From assembly GCF_009856295.1 (NCBI RefSeq), contig NZ_WMEU01000001.1, positions 1,116,001 to 1,180,000 of the forward strand: a stretch of DNA of 64,000 nucleotides. Direction: 5' to 3'. The position numbers and the translations under genes are program-made. The DNA comes from Pontibacillus yanchengensis (GTDB lineage: Bacteria; Bacillota; Bacilli; Bacillales; BH030062). The notes beneath the pieces were generated by a model. The model was not told the origin of the DNA and ran no database searches. It saw nothing but the letters and a program-made list of their open reading frames with translations. This document shows, in pieces, positions 56,611 to 64,000 of this stretch. How positions within the stretch are numbered: position 1 is the stretch's first letter; each line of letters starts with the position of its first letter.

Positions 56611-56754
56611 ATGTTGTGGACAATTTTAATTGTATTATTAATTCTATGGTTACTAGGATTCTCCCTACAAATCGGAGGCGGAATTATACACCTTCTATTA
56701 GTAATTGCCCTAATTTTACTTATTGTTAACCTTGCAAAAGGATTGAAACGGTGA
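56611..56754 (+). CDS. lmo0937-family small membrane protein
   Basis: A 47-residue hydrophobic protein (start MLWTILIVLLILWLLGFSLQ, then IGGGIIHLLLVIALILLIVN and a basic end KGLKR), two membrane segments around a GGG turn. This is the lmo0937 pattern; relatives are stress induced. AGAAGGAGGG lies before the ATG. Function unknown. Confidence 0.82.
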   Translation: MLWTILIVLLILWLLGFSLQIGGGIIHLLLVIALILLIVNLAKGLKR

Positions 56755-56780
56755 CTCTCATCATAAGATGTAGTTAAGAA

Positions 56781-56820
56781 GATGCCTGAAACCTCTTTAT
56801 AGAGATTTCAGGCATTTTTT
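56781..56820 (+). terminator. terminator of the lmo0937-like gene
   Basis: ATGCCTGAAA-CTC pairs with GAG-TTTCAGGCAT and is followed by seven T. Confidence 0.92.
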
Positions 56821-57090
56821 TGTGCAGCTTCTCACTAGTCAAAAATGAGTCAATTTTCTCGTAGCAATACTCCCTCTCCAGTTGAATAAGCCCCCCCCCT
56901 TTTAGTAAGAAAAGAGAAGTTATTCAACAAACGGGGCATGAGGAGATGAAGCAAGCATAAGCAGGATTGAAGAGAGCATAACTCATCTCGGAGTGGGTAA
57001 AGCAAACACTATCTCGAATTTAAGTCTTCAAAATAACAGATTATTAGCACTATTTGATTGCATCACTATACTAGAATATCCCATTACCAA
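56821..57090. other. intergenic region with a C9 tract in an inverted repeat
   Basis: No gene. GTTGAATAA (56881-56889) and TTATTCAAC (56920-56928) form a perfect 9-bp inverted repeat whose loop starts with nine consecutive C. Confidence 0.6.
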
Positions 57091-57123
57091 AAAACGTCTA
57101 GGTTAATGATACCTAGACGTTTT
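57091..57123 (-). terminator. terminator of mobB-moaE-moaD
   Basis: A perfect 13-bp stem AAAACGTCTAGGT/ACCTAGACGTTTT with a T-run on the minus strand. Confidence 0.92.
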
Positions 57124-57145
57124 CTGTGTTTCTATTCAGCTTTCA

Positions 57146-57379
57146 TCAGCCACCGCTTACTGGTGGGATAAATGCAACAGTGTCACCGTCTTTCAGCTCT
57201 GTTGACATGTTTGTATATTCTTCGTTAACAGCTACGTTCGCATCATCCAATTCTAGAATGCCGTAGTTTTCTTTCAACACGGATTTAACGTGAGAGACAG
57301 GATGTCCAGCTGCATCGATTTCTACACTTTCTCTACCTGCTGCTTCTTGAAATTGTGCAAATAGTAATACTTTAACCAT
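57146..57379 (-). CDS. moaD: molybdopterin synthase small subunit MoaD
   Basis: A 77-residue ubiquitin-fold sulfur carrier. It ends in the required Gly-Gly (FIPPVSGG), which is activated to a thiocarboxylate and donates sulfur to precursor Z in complex with MoaE. The true start is the ATG at 57379, eight bases inside the end of moaE; a much longer open frame upstream is only the antisense-free shadow of moaE coding. Confidence 0.93.
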   Translation of the reverse strand: MVKVLLFAQFQEAAGRESVEIDAAGHPVSHVKSVLKENYGILELDDANVAVNEEYTNMSTELKDGDTVAFIPPVSGG

Positions 57380-57842
57380 ATAAATCCTCCTCTTCAGGCT
57401 TTCCGGTCGGATAGGATTTAGTCTCGAGTTGATTGCCAATCCAAGACTCTCCATCCTCCCAGTGTTCTTTTTTCCAAATTGGGACGATCTCTTTAATGCG
57501 TTCAATCGCATAGCGACTAGCATCATAGGAGTCTGCCCTATGTGGTGTTGAGACCGCAATCACCACGGCAATATCAGATATGTGCAGTTCACCAATACGA
57601 TGGGTGATCGCTACTAGTGCATCCGGCCATTTCCCTTGAATTTCATCCCCGATTTGCGCCAATTTCTTTTCAGCCATCGGAACATAAGCATCATAGTGTA
57701 AATAAAGGGTCCGCTTGCCTTTCGTAAATTCGCGAACCGTACCAATAAAGGTGTTGACTGCACCACTTTCTGGTCTTACAACTTTATTTACCACATTTTC
57801 CACAGAAATAAACTGGTCTGTTATACGAAAATAGTTACTCAT
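57372..57842 (-). CDS. moaE: molybdopterin synthase catalytic subunit MoaE
   Basis: A 156-residue MoaE. Conserved elements are GAVNTFIGTVREFTKGK, LHYDAYVPMAEKKL (catalytic-site Lys region) and PIWKKEHWEDGESWI near the C-terminus. It forms the heterotetramer with MoaD. It begins 1 bp after mobB and overlaps moaD by 8 bp. Confidence 0.95.
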   Translation of the reverse strand: MSNYFRITDQFISVENVVNKVVRPESGAVNTFIGTVREFTKGKRTLYLHYDAYVPMAEKKLAQIGDEIQGKWPDALVAITHRIGELHISDIAVVIAVSTPHRADSYDASRYAIERIKEIVPIWKKEHWEDGESWIGNQLETKSYPTGKPEEEDLYG

Positions 57843-57843
57843 T

Positions 57844-58371
57844 TTATTTACACCTCTCTATTATTCGTTTTGACAGTTCCTCTATCGATTTAGAATGATA
57901 TATTGAAAAAGCTGCCCCATCTTCCTCAATCGAAAAGAAAGGAACTTGACCCCAATAAAGATAAGAATCAATATGAGAGCATTCCTCTAGTAATGATAGA
58001 TCATATTCATCTTTAAGGATGACTGTTTTAGGATAAGTCGCACGTTTGAAGCCTTCCAGCAGAACAACATCCACGTCCATAACTTCATACATATGAAGCA
58101 TTTCCTCAAGAGACCATGATTGTTTTTTCGCTATCCAATGAAAAATGCCATCTCCTTCAACACCACTGACAACAGCTCCTGCTTGACGATGTTTACCGCT
58201 ATCTGTGGCAACACCTTCTATCAATGGAGGACCACCATGTCCATGATGCTTAAGGGAACCAACACGATATCCTTGTTGTTGTAACCTTTTGATTAGCTGA
58301 GAGACGACAGTTGTTTTGCCACTATTTTTAAATCCAACGACTTGCCAAACTACAAATGGATGTTTGTTCAT
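57844..58371 (-). CDS. mobB: molybdopterin-guanine dinucleotide biosynthesis protein MobB
   Basis: A 175-residue P-loop GTP-binding protein; Walker A GFKNSGKTT lies near residues 14-22, followed by SLKHHGHGG and DVVLLEGFKRATYPK, typical of MobB. It assists attachment of GMP to molybdopterin. The ATG at 58371 has GAAAGGAG eight bases upstream. The rest of the pathway (moaABC, moeA, mobA) is not in the window. Confidence 0.92.
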   Translation of the reverse strand: MNKHPFVVWQVVGFKNSGKTTVVSQLIKRLQQQGYRVGSLKHHGHGGPPLIEGVATDSGKHRQAGAVVSGVEGDGIFHWIAKKQSWSLEEMLHMYEVMDVDVVLLEGFKRATYPKTVILKDEYDLSLLEECSHIDSYLYWGQVPFFSIEEDGAAFSIYHSKSIEELSKRIIERCK

Positions 58372-58402
58372 GAGAGGAACTCCTTTCATCCATTTTATAT
58401 GT

Positions 58403-58440
58403 AAAAACCCTTGTTGGTATCATGACCAACAAGGGTTTTT
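58403..58440 (-). terminator. bidirectional terminator after yitW
   Basis: A perfect 16-bp stem AAAAACCCTTGTTGGT and its complement with a 6-nt loop; stops yitW transcription before mobB. Confidence 0.92.
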
Positions 58441-58447
58441 ATCTAAA

Positions 58448-58759
58448 TCAATCCGGGATACCAAGTGCGATTTTCGCATAGCGAGACATCTTGTCCTTCG
58501 TCCAAGGCGGACTCCAAACAATATGCACTTCGATATCATTTAACTCTGGTAAATCAGATAGAACACGTTTAACATCCTGTTCAATCGTAGCAGCTAGTGG
58601 GCAACCCATAGCTGTTAAAGTCATCGTGACATGGCCTACACCATCTTCATCACGATCTACTCCGTATATTAGCCCGAGGTTAACAATATCAATGCCAAGC
58701 TCAGGGTCAATTACATTTTCAAGTGCACCCATCATGTTATCGTGTAACTGTTGATCCAT
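58448..58759 (-). CDS. yitW: MIP18/SufT-type iron-sulfur assembly factor YitW
   Basis: A 103-residue DUF59 (MIP18-like) protein. ALENVIDPELGIDIVNLGLIY and TLTAMGCPLAATIEQDV carry the conserved Asp-Pro-Glu and Cys; the C-terminal VWSPPWTKDKMSRYAKIALG is also typical. Family members help mature Fe-S proteins. GAAGGGGG precedes the ATG. Corresponds to B. subtilis YitW, next to yitV as there. Confidence 0.9.
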   Translation of the reverse strand: MDQQLHDNMMGALENVIDPELGIDIVNLGLIYGVDRDEDGVGHVTMTLTAMGCPLAATIEQDVKRVLSDLPELNDIEVHIVWSPPWTKDKMSRYAKIALGIPD

Positions 58760-58849
58760 AGGTGTTTTCCCCCTTCTTGTTTCCTAATCATTATTATAAC
58801 GAAAAACTCTCTAGAATGAAAGCCAGGTCACTACCTTTAGCCTTACTCC

Positions 58850-59614
58850 TTATAAGTGTAAATCAAACCAATTTACAGTCTCTGAAACTGCATAGGTAGA
58901 AACTTTATGATCTCGCCCAACTTCTCGTAAGAAACGAATGTTCTCTGGGTTTTTATAATGGGAAATCGCATCATTGTAAAAACTATAGGAGTGGTCAAAT
59001 GGCACTACATTGTCCTCTTCTCCGTGCCAGAAAAACATTGGTCTACCATATAACTTATCAATTTGCTTGGATAGGTCTATATTGGCCAGCGAGCGAATTA
59101 ATTCTTGCTGTTCTTCTTCTGTCATTGGCACATCCATGTCCATCTCTTTAATGGTAGCAACTTGTTCCTCAGCAAATCGTACTGGCTGAGGTGACCCCAT
59201 CAATACAGCAGCTACTTTAATCCAGTTGTATTGTGTGAGGGCAGCACTAGTCGTTATGCCTCCCATGCTTGTTCCTGCTAAACCGATTCGTCCATCTTTA
59301 ATCAGGTTACGTTGTTCTAAAGATTGTTGTAAAATCGGTAATTCCTTTAAGTTTTGAACAACAACGTCCCATAATCGATAGGTAAGTTCTTGATTGTTCA
59401 TCCCTTCTTCTCGTTCTCCATGTAGATAACAATCAGGTAAAACGACTCGATATCCTTTTGAAGCAAGTGAATATGCTATTGGTAAGTTTTGTTCTTTCAC
59501 ACTTGTAATGCCATGAATATACATGACAAGAGGAAGTGGTTGGTTCTCTTTACTCGAATCGACCACAATAAGTGATGGAATGTTTTCAATGGTTTCACGA
59601 TAAATTCCTATCAT
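58850..59614 (-). CDS. yitV: alpha/beta hydrolase YitV
   Basis: A 254-residue putative esterase. The nucleophile elbow GTSMGG (about residues 114-119) and the oxyanion-hole MYIHGITSVKEQN (His-Gly at about 33-34) are intact; Asp is likely in EEDNVVPFDHSY and the His in GRDHKVS near the end. It aligns along its whole length with B. subtilis YitV. No signal peptide. Substrate unknown. Confidence 0.9.
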   Translation of the reverse strand: MIGIYRETIENIPSLIVVDSSKENQPLPLVMYIHGITSVKEQNLPIAYSLASKGYRVVLPDCYLHGEREEGMNNQELTYRLWDVVVQNLKELPILQQSLEQRNLIKDGRIGLAGTSMGGITTSAALTQYNWIKVAAVLMGSPQPVRFAEEQVATIKEMDMDVPMTEEEQQELIRSLANIDLSKQIDKLYGRPMFFWHGEEDNVVPFDHSYSFYNDAISHYKNPENIRFLREVGRDHKVSTYAVSETVNWFDLHL

Positions 59615-59790
59615 GATGGCTGTTTCCCTTCCTTTTTTCCATACAATATGTATTCTATAATTTTGTTCTCAACACTATCTATGCTAACACTCTCAATTGG
59701 GAAAAGAAAGAAAAAGGCCATCCTAGTTAGTTCAACCTTTACATATAATAAGTCATAGTTATAAACTAAAAACCATAAGAGGTGGTAAAC

Positions 59791-60606
59791 ATGATGGAAA
59801 AATACTTAATCGCTTTAGATTTAGATGGAACGCTTCTAACCGATGAAAAAATCATTAGTGAGCGCAACAAACAGGCGATTGCCAAAGCAAGAGCAGAAGG
59901 ACACATTGTGTCTATCGCAACAGGAAGACCGCACCGAGCAAGTATTCATTATTATAATGAGATGGAGTTAGACACCCCTATGGTAAACTTTAATGGGGCT
60001 TTAATTCACCATCCGAAGAATCATTACTGGGATGCCATACATTCTCCTATGTCAATCCGTACAGCTCACAGTATTTTACATACGTGTAAAGAGTTAGGTG
60101 TTAAGAATGTGCTTGCAGAAGTTCGGGATGATGTTTATCTTGATCAATATGATGAAGAGCTTATGGAAATTTTTCAAACGAGCGATACACCTATAAACAT
60201 AGGAAGCCTATCATCCAATTTGAAAGATGATCCTACCTCCATATTGATTCATCCGGAAATTGATAAAATTCAAGCACTACGCGATCAATTAACAGATAAG
60301 CATGCCGAAGTCATCGACCATCGAAAATGGGGTGCTCCTTGGCATGTAATTGAAATTGTGCGCGCAGGGTTGAATAAAGCAGTAGGACTCCAAAAAATTG
60401 CTCATTACTATCATATCCCTGAGGAGCGTATCATAGCCTTTGGTGATGAGGATAATGATTTAGAAATGTTGGAATATGCAGGTGTTGGTGTTGCGATGGA
60501 TAATGCTATATCAGAGCTGAAAGACGTTGCTAATTATACCACCCATTCCAATGAAGGCGATGGTATTGCTTGTTTCCTTGAGGATTTTCTAAAATTATCC
60601 TCCTAA
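59791..60606 (+). CDS. yitU: HAD phosphatase YitU (riboflavin-pathway phosphatase)
   Basis: A 271-residue Cof-type HAD hydrolase. Motif I DLDGTLLTD (about residues 9-17), motif II SIATGR, motif III Lys in NKAVGLQ and motif IV GDEDNDLEML are present. B. subtilis YitU dephosphorylates the 5-amino-6-ribitylaminouracil phosphate of riboflavin synthesis. The ATG pair at 59791/59794 follows AAGAGGTGG; both fit. Divergent from yitV as in B. subtilis. Confidence 0.9.
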   Translation: MMEKYLIALDLDGTLLTDEKIISERNKQAIAKARAEGHIVSIATGRPHRASIHYYNEMELDTPMVNFNGALIHHPKNHYWDAIHSPMSIRTAHSILHTCKELGVKNVLAEVRDDVYLDQYDEELMEIFQTSDTPINIGSLSSNLKDDPTSILIHPEIDKIQALRDQLTDKHAEVIDHRKWGAPWHVIEIVRAGLNKAVGLQKIAHYYHIPEERIIAFGDEDNDLEMLEYAGVGVAMDNAISELKDVANYTTHSNEGDGIACFLEDFLKLSS

Positions 60607-60668
60607 GCAATGTAGTAGATCCTTTCCCAATTATTGAAATACATGAACACTTTCCTTTAGACCATACT

Positions 60669-60712
60669 AAGCTTGAACACAGCAACAAGTTGTGTTCAGG
60701 CTTTTTTCATTC
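60669..60712 (+). terminator. terminator of yitU
   Basis: AAGC-TGAACACA pairs with TGTGTTCA-GCTT and is followed by six T. Confidence 0.82.
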
Positions 60713-60728
60713 TATGGGGGGATTTAAG

Positions 60729-60878
60729 TTGAGCAAAAAAAGCAAATCGAAGCGTTTTGTTCAGCAAGGGAAAGATGCCGTTAAGAAACATGATGAACGA
60801 TTCCCGTATCGTGAAGTGTTCTCAGAAGTAGAACGTAAACGTGAGGAATCAGACAATCATACTGTGGGAGGTTTTTAA
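60729..60878 (+). CDS. hypothetical small basic protein upstream of yitR
   Basis: A 49-residue very hydrophilic protein (start SKKSKSKRFVQQGKDAVKK, end VERKREESDNHTVGGF), probably helical. The start is TTG, with GGGGGGA seven bases upstream. It ends 2 bp before the DUF3813 gene, so the two are one operon. Family not recognised. Confidence 0.65.
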   Translation: MSKKSKSKRFVQQGKDAVKKHDERFPYREVFSEVERKREESDNHTVGGF

Positions 60879-60880
60879 AG

Positions 60881-61081
60881 ATGCAGAACAGAAATAACTT
60901 ATTCCAACAGGCTAGAGAAGCTGTCAGTAATGTCACAAACCGCAAAGGAGCAGCGAGTCAAGAAGAGGTCAGTATCGCGAAAAACTGTATCAACTCTGCT
61001 CGTGCCAATGCTTCTGAAGAAGAACAAGGTCAACTTCAACAGCTTCAACAAGAAATTGAACGCCACGAAGGGTTAAAATAA
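60881..61081 (+). CDS. yitR: DUF3813 protein, YitR-like
   Basis: A 66-residue, all-helical protein (NLFQQAREAVSNVTNRKG and a Gln-rich coiled-coil end EEEQGQLQQLQQEIERH), fitting DUF3813. B. subtilis YitR belongs to this family and lies in the same neighbourhood. GGGAGG precedes the ATG. Function unknown. Confidence 0.75.
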   Translation: MQNRNNLFQQAREAVSNVTNRKGAASQEEVSIAKNCINSARANASEEEQGQLQQLQQEIERHEGLK

Positions 61082-61098
61082 TCTCTTTCACACAGTAA

Positions 61099-61126
61099 GC
61101 AGTGAGGCTCATGCCTCACTGCTTTA
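61099..61126 (+). terminator. terminator of yitR
   Basis: A perfect 10-bp stem GCAGTGAGGC/GCCTCACTGC with a 4-nt loop, then TTTATAT. Confidence 0.88.
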
Positions 61127-61257
61127 TATATGACATATCACTTTCATAGAAGGAATCACTCGAACATTTGGATGGTCCACGTCTGCATTCGCAGCTACAA
61201 CACTCGTTCGTTAAATTTCTTTTTGAGATTGGAAACGTTGGATGTAGAGGAAACAAC

Positions 61258-61288
61258 CTGGCTATCCTTATGATTAGGATAGCCAGGT
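61258..61288 (-). terminator. terminator of the four-helix membrane protein gene
   Basis: A perfect 12-bp stem CCTGGCTATCCT/AGGATAGCCAGG directly at the stop codon; the T-run on the minus strand is short. Confidence 0.75.
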
Positions 61289-61711
61289 TTATGTCCATTC
61301 ATCTAATTTAACTAAAGCTACAGCGTAAACAATGTGTCCAATAAACCAATACAAAATAGCTACAGTATCATCAAGGGCCGGCGTCTCCTTTATCGCTAAA
61401 TCAGTGAGGGGAAAGTAGGTTAGAGCTGCCACAACACTTAATAACAGCGCTGTAGACCACCTTGCATTCTTACCACCATCTGATTGAAACCTAATCCAAG
61501 CTAAGTATATTATTGCAATCGCCCATGATATGGTTAAATGGAAAAACCACTCCATCCAAATAGGCCATTCTATATCTCCAATTACAGGTACAAAATCTAT
61601 ATTTAATAGTAACGAGTACACTTTTACACCTGTTGTGTATTCAATGAACCACAGAACGATACCAAGTAAGAGGCCTGTTACAGTACCCAACCAAATCCCT
61701 TTTTTGATCAT
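61289..61711 (-). CDS. four-helix membrane protein (YagU-like)
   Basis: A 140-residue integral membrane protein: GIWLGTVTGLLLGIVLWFIE, a second segment around MEWFFHLTISWAIAIIYLAW, a third TALLLSVVAALTYFPL and a fourth AILYWFIGHIVYAVALV. It resembles the YagU/DUF1440 type loosely. The ATG at 61711 has GTGAGG eight bases upstream; earlier in-frame ATG codons lack one. Function unknown. Confidence 0.7.
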   Translation of the reverse strand: MIKKGIWLGTVTGLLLGIVLWFIEYTTGVKVYSLLLNIDFVPVIGDIEWPIWMEWFFHLTISWAIAIIYLAWIRFQSDGGKNARWSTALLLSVVAALTYFPLTDLAIKETPALDDTVAILYWFIGHIVYAVALVKLDEWT

Positions 61712-61926
61712 ATGAATGTCCTCACTTTTCCTCATGATTTTTGAAAGTAGCCCTCTATACAATCATCTAAACCTTTTAGAATGATGTGAATGTGTTATGA
61801 TGTGCTTATCGTAACATATTTTTACATTGAAAATAGGAAAAGAAAGAAAAATTCACTTAGTTGACATTCTTTTGTCTGACCATGATTTCATGCTAATATA
61901 TGATTGAGTACTCGAGGAGGGATAGT

Positions 61927-62190
61927 ATGGCTGTACAAGCTCAAGAAACACCAAACCCAAATGCTTATAAGTTTACGTCTGATCGAATGATATTTGATGG
62001 AGATGGTAGCGTTGCGGTAATGCCAGGCCAAACAAGTGACTATAAGATCATGAATGACCTTATGGCTATTGATGGCGTGGACAACGTATTTGGCTTCCAA
62101 AACTTCATCACTGTTAACAAAACATTTGATGCAACATGGGAAGACCTTACACTTAAAGTTAAAGAAGTATTTGAAAGCTACGGATACTAA
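61927..62190 (+). CDS. Nfu/NifU N-terminal domain protein
   Basis: An 87-residue protein consisting only of the Nfu_N (NifU N-terminal-like) domain: ETPNPNAYKFTSDRMI at the start, VAVMPGQTSDYKIMNDLMAI in the middle, TVNKTFDATWEDLTLKVK at the end. The C-terminal CxxC Fe-S scaffold domain of full Nfu is absent, so it may act as a partner rather than a scaffold. GAGGAGG lies before the ATG at 61927. Confidence 0.85.
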   Translation: MAVQAQETPNPNAYKFTSDRMIFDGDGSVAVMPGQTSDYKIMNDLMAIDGVDNVFGFQNFITVNKTFDATWEDLTLKVKEVFESYGY

Positions 62191-62194
62191 ATAA

Positions 62195-62229
62195 AAAGCA
62201 GACTACCTATCAATGGTAGTCTGCTTTCT
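62195..62229 (+). terminator. terminator of the Nfu_N gene
   Basis: A perfect 13-bp stem AAAGCAGACTACC/GGTAGTCTGCTTT with a short T-run. Confidence 0.88.
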
Positions 62230-62293
62230 TTATATATTAATTCTCCCTCTTGGAAAAATCCTTCTACATAAAATTGAAAGTACAGGAGATGTG

Positions 62294-62334
62294 AAAAAGC
62301 ATATGACTCTATAGAGGAGAATCACATGCTTTTT
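62294..62334 (-). terminator. terminator of the lipoprotein gene
   Basis: AAAAAGCAT-TGA pairs with TCA-ATGCTTTTT around 15 nt; T-runs on both strands. Confidence 0.82.
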
Positions 62335-62343
62335 GTTACTTGC

Positions 62344-63243
62344 TTATTTAAATGTCTCTAGCTTCACGTATTTAACATTTTCAATAGAACCGTCTTTTGC
62401 ACTCTTCGTGTACATCATCATGGTTAGCGTGCCATTAGAAGGTAATTTATCTTTTGCAATGCTTACATCAAAATCAAATTTACCCCAGTTTGGTCCTCCC
62501 TGATTTGCTTGGACAGCTGTTTCATTTACAAGGACATTATGTCCATCTTCCACATTGTAAAGAAAACTTCCTTCAAACACTCTTGCTTCACCAGTTACAG
62601 TGTATTCTCCATTAGAACCTTCTACATTAATGTTACGGAAGGCTTGATCTTCAGAAACAACTTCAAATTCTACCGTTTGTTGAAACGGCTTTGCTTCGAT
62701 TGTTTTTCCATTTATTTTATTTGGAACTAGTGTGATTTCAGCCGTGTATTTTCCTGGCTCTACACGCTTGTCTTCTTTTTTATAATTCCATGCTTGCTTC
62801 CATGCAACACTTTCTTCAGCTTTCACCTTTTTAGATGTTAAGGCTTCTGTGAATGCTTTACCTTGTGAATAGCGATAAACTTCTTCACCTTTTTTATTTT
62901 TCACAACAACTTCATATTGTTGACCAGATGAGAATCCAAGTTCTACTTGTTTATCAGCTGTATTTTTTATGCTGAAATCAAATGTAACTTGTTCCGTCTC
63001 TGCATTCGCACTAGCAGACATTTCTTGTTGTTGCAATAGTTCCTTTACGCTTATTTCGTCTGTCTTTTCCTCTTCCTTATTTTGATCGTCTTTGTTTTCT
63101 TCTTCTTCTGAAGCGTTACTTGATGTTTCTTCCGTTTGGTTGTCTTGGTTCTCTTGATTGTCAGTATCGTTTGCTTTTGATGATGAAGAACAACCGGCTG
63201 CTACTAAAATTAGCGCCATGACAAGAACAAGAAGTTTTTTCAT
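62344..63243 (-). CDS. lipoprotein with BsuPI-like and Gmad2-like domains
   Basis: A 299-residue secreted lipoprotein: lipobox LVAAGCSS (C18), a ~45-residue Asp/Glu/Asn/Gln-rich linker, then an Ig-like BsuPI-related domain (VTFDFSIKNTADKQVELGFSSG; YRYSQGKAFTEAL; WNYKKEDKRVEPGKYT) and a C-terminal Gmad2 domain (GEYTVTGEARVFEGSFLYNV... FDFDVSI). BsuPI-related domains occur in surface proteins of Bacillales and Gmad2 in spore-germination proteins such as GerM. The ATG at 63243 has AAAGGG eight bases upstream. Likely cell-surface; role unknown. Confidence 0.82.
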   Translation of the reverse strand: MKKLLVLVMALILVAAGCSSSSKANDTDNQENQDNQTEETSSNASEEEENKDDQNKEEEKTDEISVKELLQQQEMSASANAETEQVTFDFSIKNTADKQVELGFSSGQQYEVVVKNKKGEEVYRYSQGKAFTEALTSKKVKAEESVAWKQAWNYKKEDKRVEPGKYTAEITLVPNKINGKTIEAKPFQQTVEFEVVSEDQAFRNINVEGSNGEYTVTGEARVFEGSFLYNVEDGHNVLVNETAVQANQGGPNWGKFDFDVSIAKDKLPSNGTLTMMMYTKSAKDGSIENVKYVKLETFK

Positions 63244-63317
63244 GTTTGCCACCCTTTCTTATGTTATCTTCCTATTAATTAGACGGATTAAATGAAAGAA
63301 ACGTTTCATCTCTCTTT

Positions 63318-64000
63318 CTAATCATCACGTCTAAAGAACCCAAATATACCAGTCGTTTGAACAATGTTGGTAAATGCATGTGGGTCGACGTCTTTTATTA
63401 CGTGTTCTAAGTCATATAGTTCATACCGCGTGATGACCATAATAAGCATGTTTTTATCCTGTCTGGTGAAAGCACCTTTAGCAGGGACGGTAGTAATACC
63501 TCTTACCATCTTAGAATGAATGGCCCTTTCTAGTTCTTCCGCTTCTGTAGTAATAATCATCGCTGTCAGTTTTTCATGACGAGTATGAATAGCGTCAATC
63601 ACACGTGTTGATACATATAGTGTTACGATGGTATAAAGTGCCTTCTCCCAATCATACAATAAACCGGCTAAAATGATAATAGTTGCATTCATAATAAAGA
63701 AATAAGTTCCAATTGGTCGATCTCGTAGCCTGGACAATATCATTGCAACAATGTCCATACCACCGGTAGAAGCACCCCATTTTAACGTGAGGCCAATACC
63801 AACTGCCCCAATAACTCCACCAAATACAGCATTTAGTAGAATGTCCGGGGAAAGCTGTCTAACAGGAATAATCTCCAAAAAAATTGTTGTGAACAAGACA
63901 GAAAGTAAACTGTAGATAGTAAATCCTCTTCCAACTTTGAACCAGCCTAAGAGAATGACAGGAATATTTAATATAAATAGGATAACACCAGTAGTGATTC
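63318..64000 (-). CDS. yitT: YitT family membrane protein, 5' end outside the window
   Basis: The C-terminal ~227 residues of a YitT-family protein. Membrane segments in the visible part include ITTGVILFILNIPVILLGWF at the window edge and VFGGVIGAVGIGLTLKWGAS, TYFFIMNATIIILAGLLYDW, YTIVTLYVSTRVID; the cytoplasmic DUF2179 domain (KLTAMIITTEAEELERAIH ... MLIMVITRYELYDLEHVIKDVDPHAFTNI) ends it. The frame is open through the right edge, so an internal ATG is not the start. Function unknown in the family. Confidence 0.88.
   Translation of the reverse strand, partial: ITTGVILFILNIPVILLGWFKVGRGFTIYSLLSVLFTTIFLEIIPVRQLSPDILLNAVFGGVIGAVGIGLTLKWGASTGGMDIVAMILSRLRDRPIGTYFFIMNATIIILAGLLYDWEKALYTIVTLYVSTRVIDAIHTRHEKLTAMIITTEAEELERAIHSKMVRGITTVPAKGAFTRQDKNMLIMVITRYELYDLEHVIKDVDPHAFTNIVQTTGIFGFFRRDD

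Noticed and set aside
57380..57559. Long N-terminal extension of MoaD
   Set aside because: These codons are the moaE coding region in another frame; MoaD is normally about 77-80 residues and has a good start at 57379.
61116..61298. Minus-strand 60-codon open frame between yitR and the membrane protein gene
   Set aside because: It overlaps two terminator stems and has no ribosome site.

Overview
The window is chromosomal DNA of a low-GC, endospore-forming member of the Bacillaceae. Evidence: spore-coat genes (CotY/CotZ-type, CotO, YjcA), competence genes (coiA, mecA, med), a tryptophan T-box, FapR-type operators and many strong AGGAGG ribosome sites with frequent TTG/GTG starts. Gene order is largely that of Bacillus subtilis from about yjcH back to yitT, read here in inverted orientation. 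Protein divergence from B. subtilis suggests a genus such as Pontibacillus, Halobacillus or Virgibacillus; the genus cannot be proved from the sequence alone.

Layout. 1-6.6 kb: amidase, a three-gene TRAP-TAXI uptake operon and a YutG-type protein (accessory relative to the B. subtilis order). 6.8-15.1 kb: yjcH-yjcG-yjcF, a DUF421 membrane protein, a metallo-hydrolase, several small charged proteins, spore-coat genes and fabI. 15.6-26.2 kb: yjbQ antiporter with mgtE, a RodA/FtsW-family protein, prpE, the yjbM-nadK-yjbO operon (alarmone synthetase, NAD kinase, pseudouridine synthase), yjbK, and yjbI-spxH. 26.3-35.9 kb: the small RNA RoxS, pepF, coiA, cardiolipin synthase, mecA, TerC-family yjbE, spx, yjbC. 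36.2-44.5 kb: a DUF4015 protein and the oppABCDF peptide importer. 44.5-54.7 kb: T-box-controlled trpS, yjbA, an LCP-family protein, fabHF, med, yjaV, yjaU, yjzD. 54.9-64 kb: yjzC, uppP, a partial molybdenum-cofactor operon (mobB-moaE-moaD), yitW-yitV-yitU-yitR, a Nfu-N protein, a lipoprotein and yitT running off the right edge.

How the genes work together. The middle of the window is a redox and competence control hub: Spx, its ClpXP adaptor SpxH (YjbH), the ComK adaptor MecA, CoiA, Med and the redox-linked RNA RoxS. The fatty-acid genes fabI and fabHF are about 35 kb apart but both carry a FapR-like operator.

The most unusual content is non-coding. A dispersed family of about 220-270 bp elements occurs seven times nearly complete, once decayed and in several fragments. 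All copies are intergenic. They have imperfect terminal inverted repeats and internal hairpins supported by compensatory changes, and in two copies the central ~95 bp hairpin module is inverted relative to the flanks. In two copies (three if G is counted) the element starts exactly at the TAA stop codon of the gene before it. Separately, two short arrays with exact 20-bp and 21-bp periods combine a conserved ~10-bp core with a variable half. No rRNA, tRNA, CRISPR array, prophage or transposase gene was seen.
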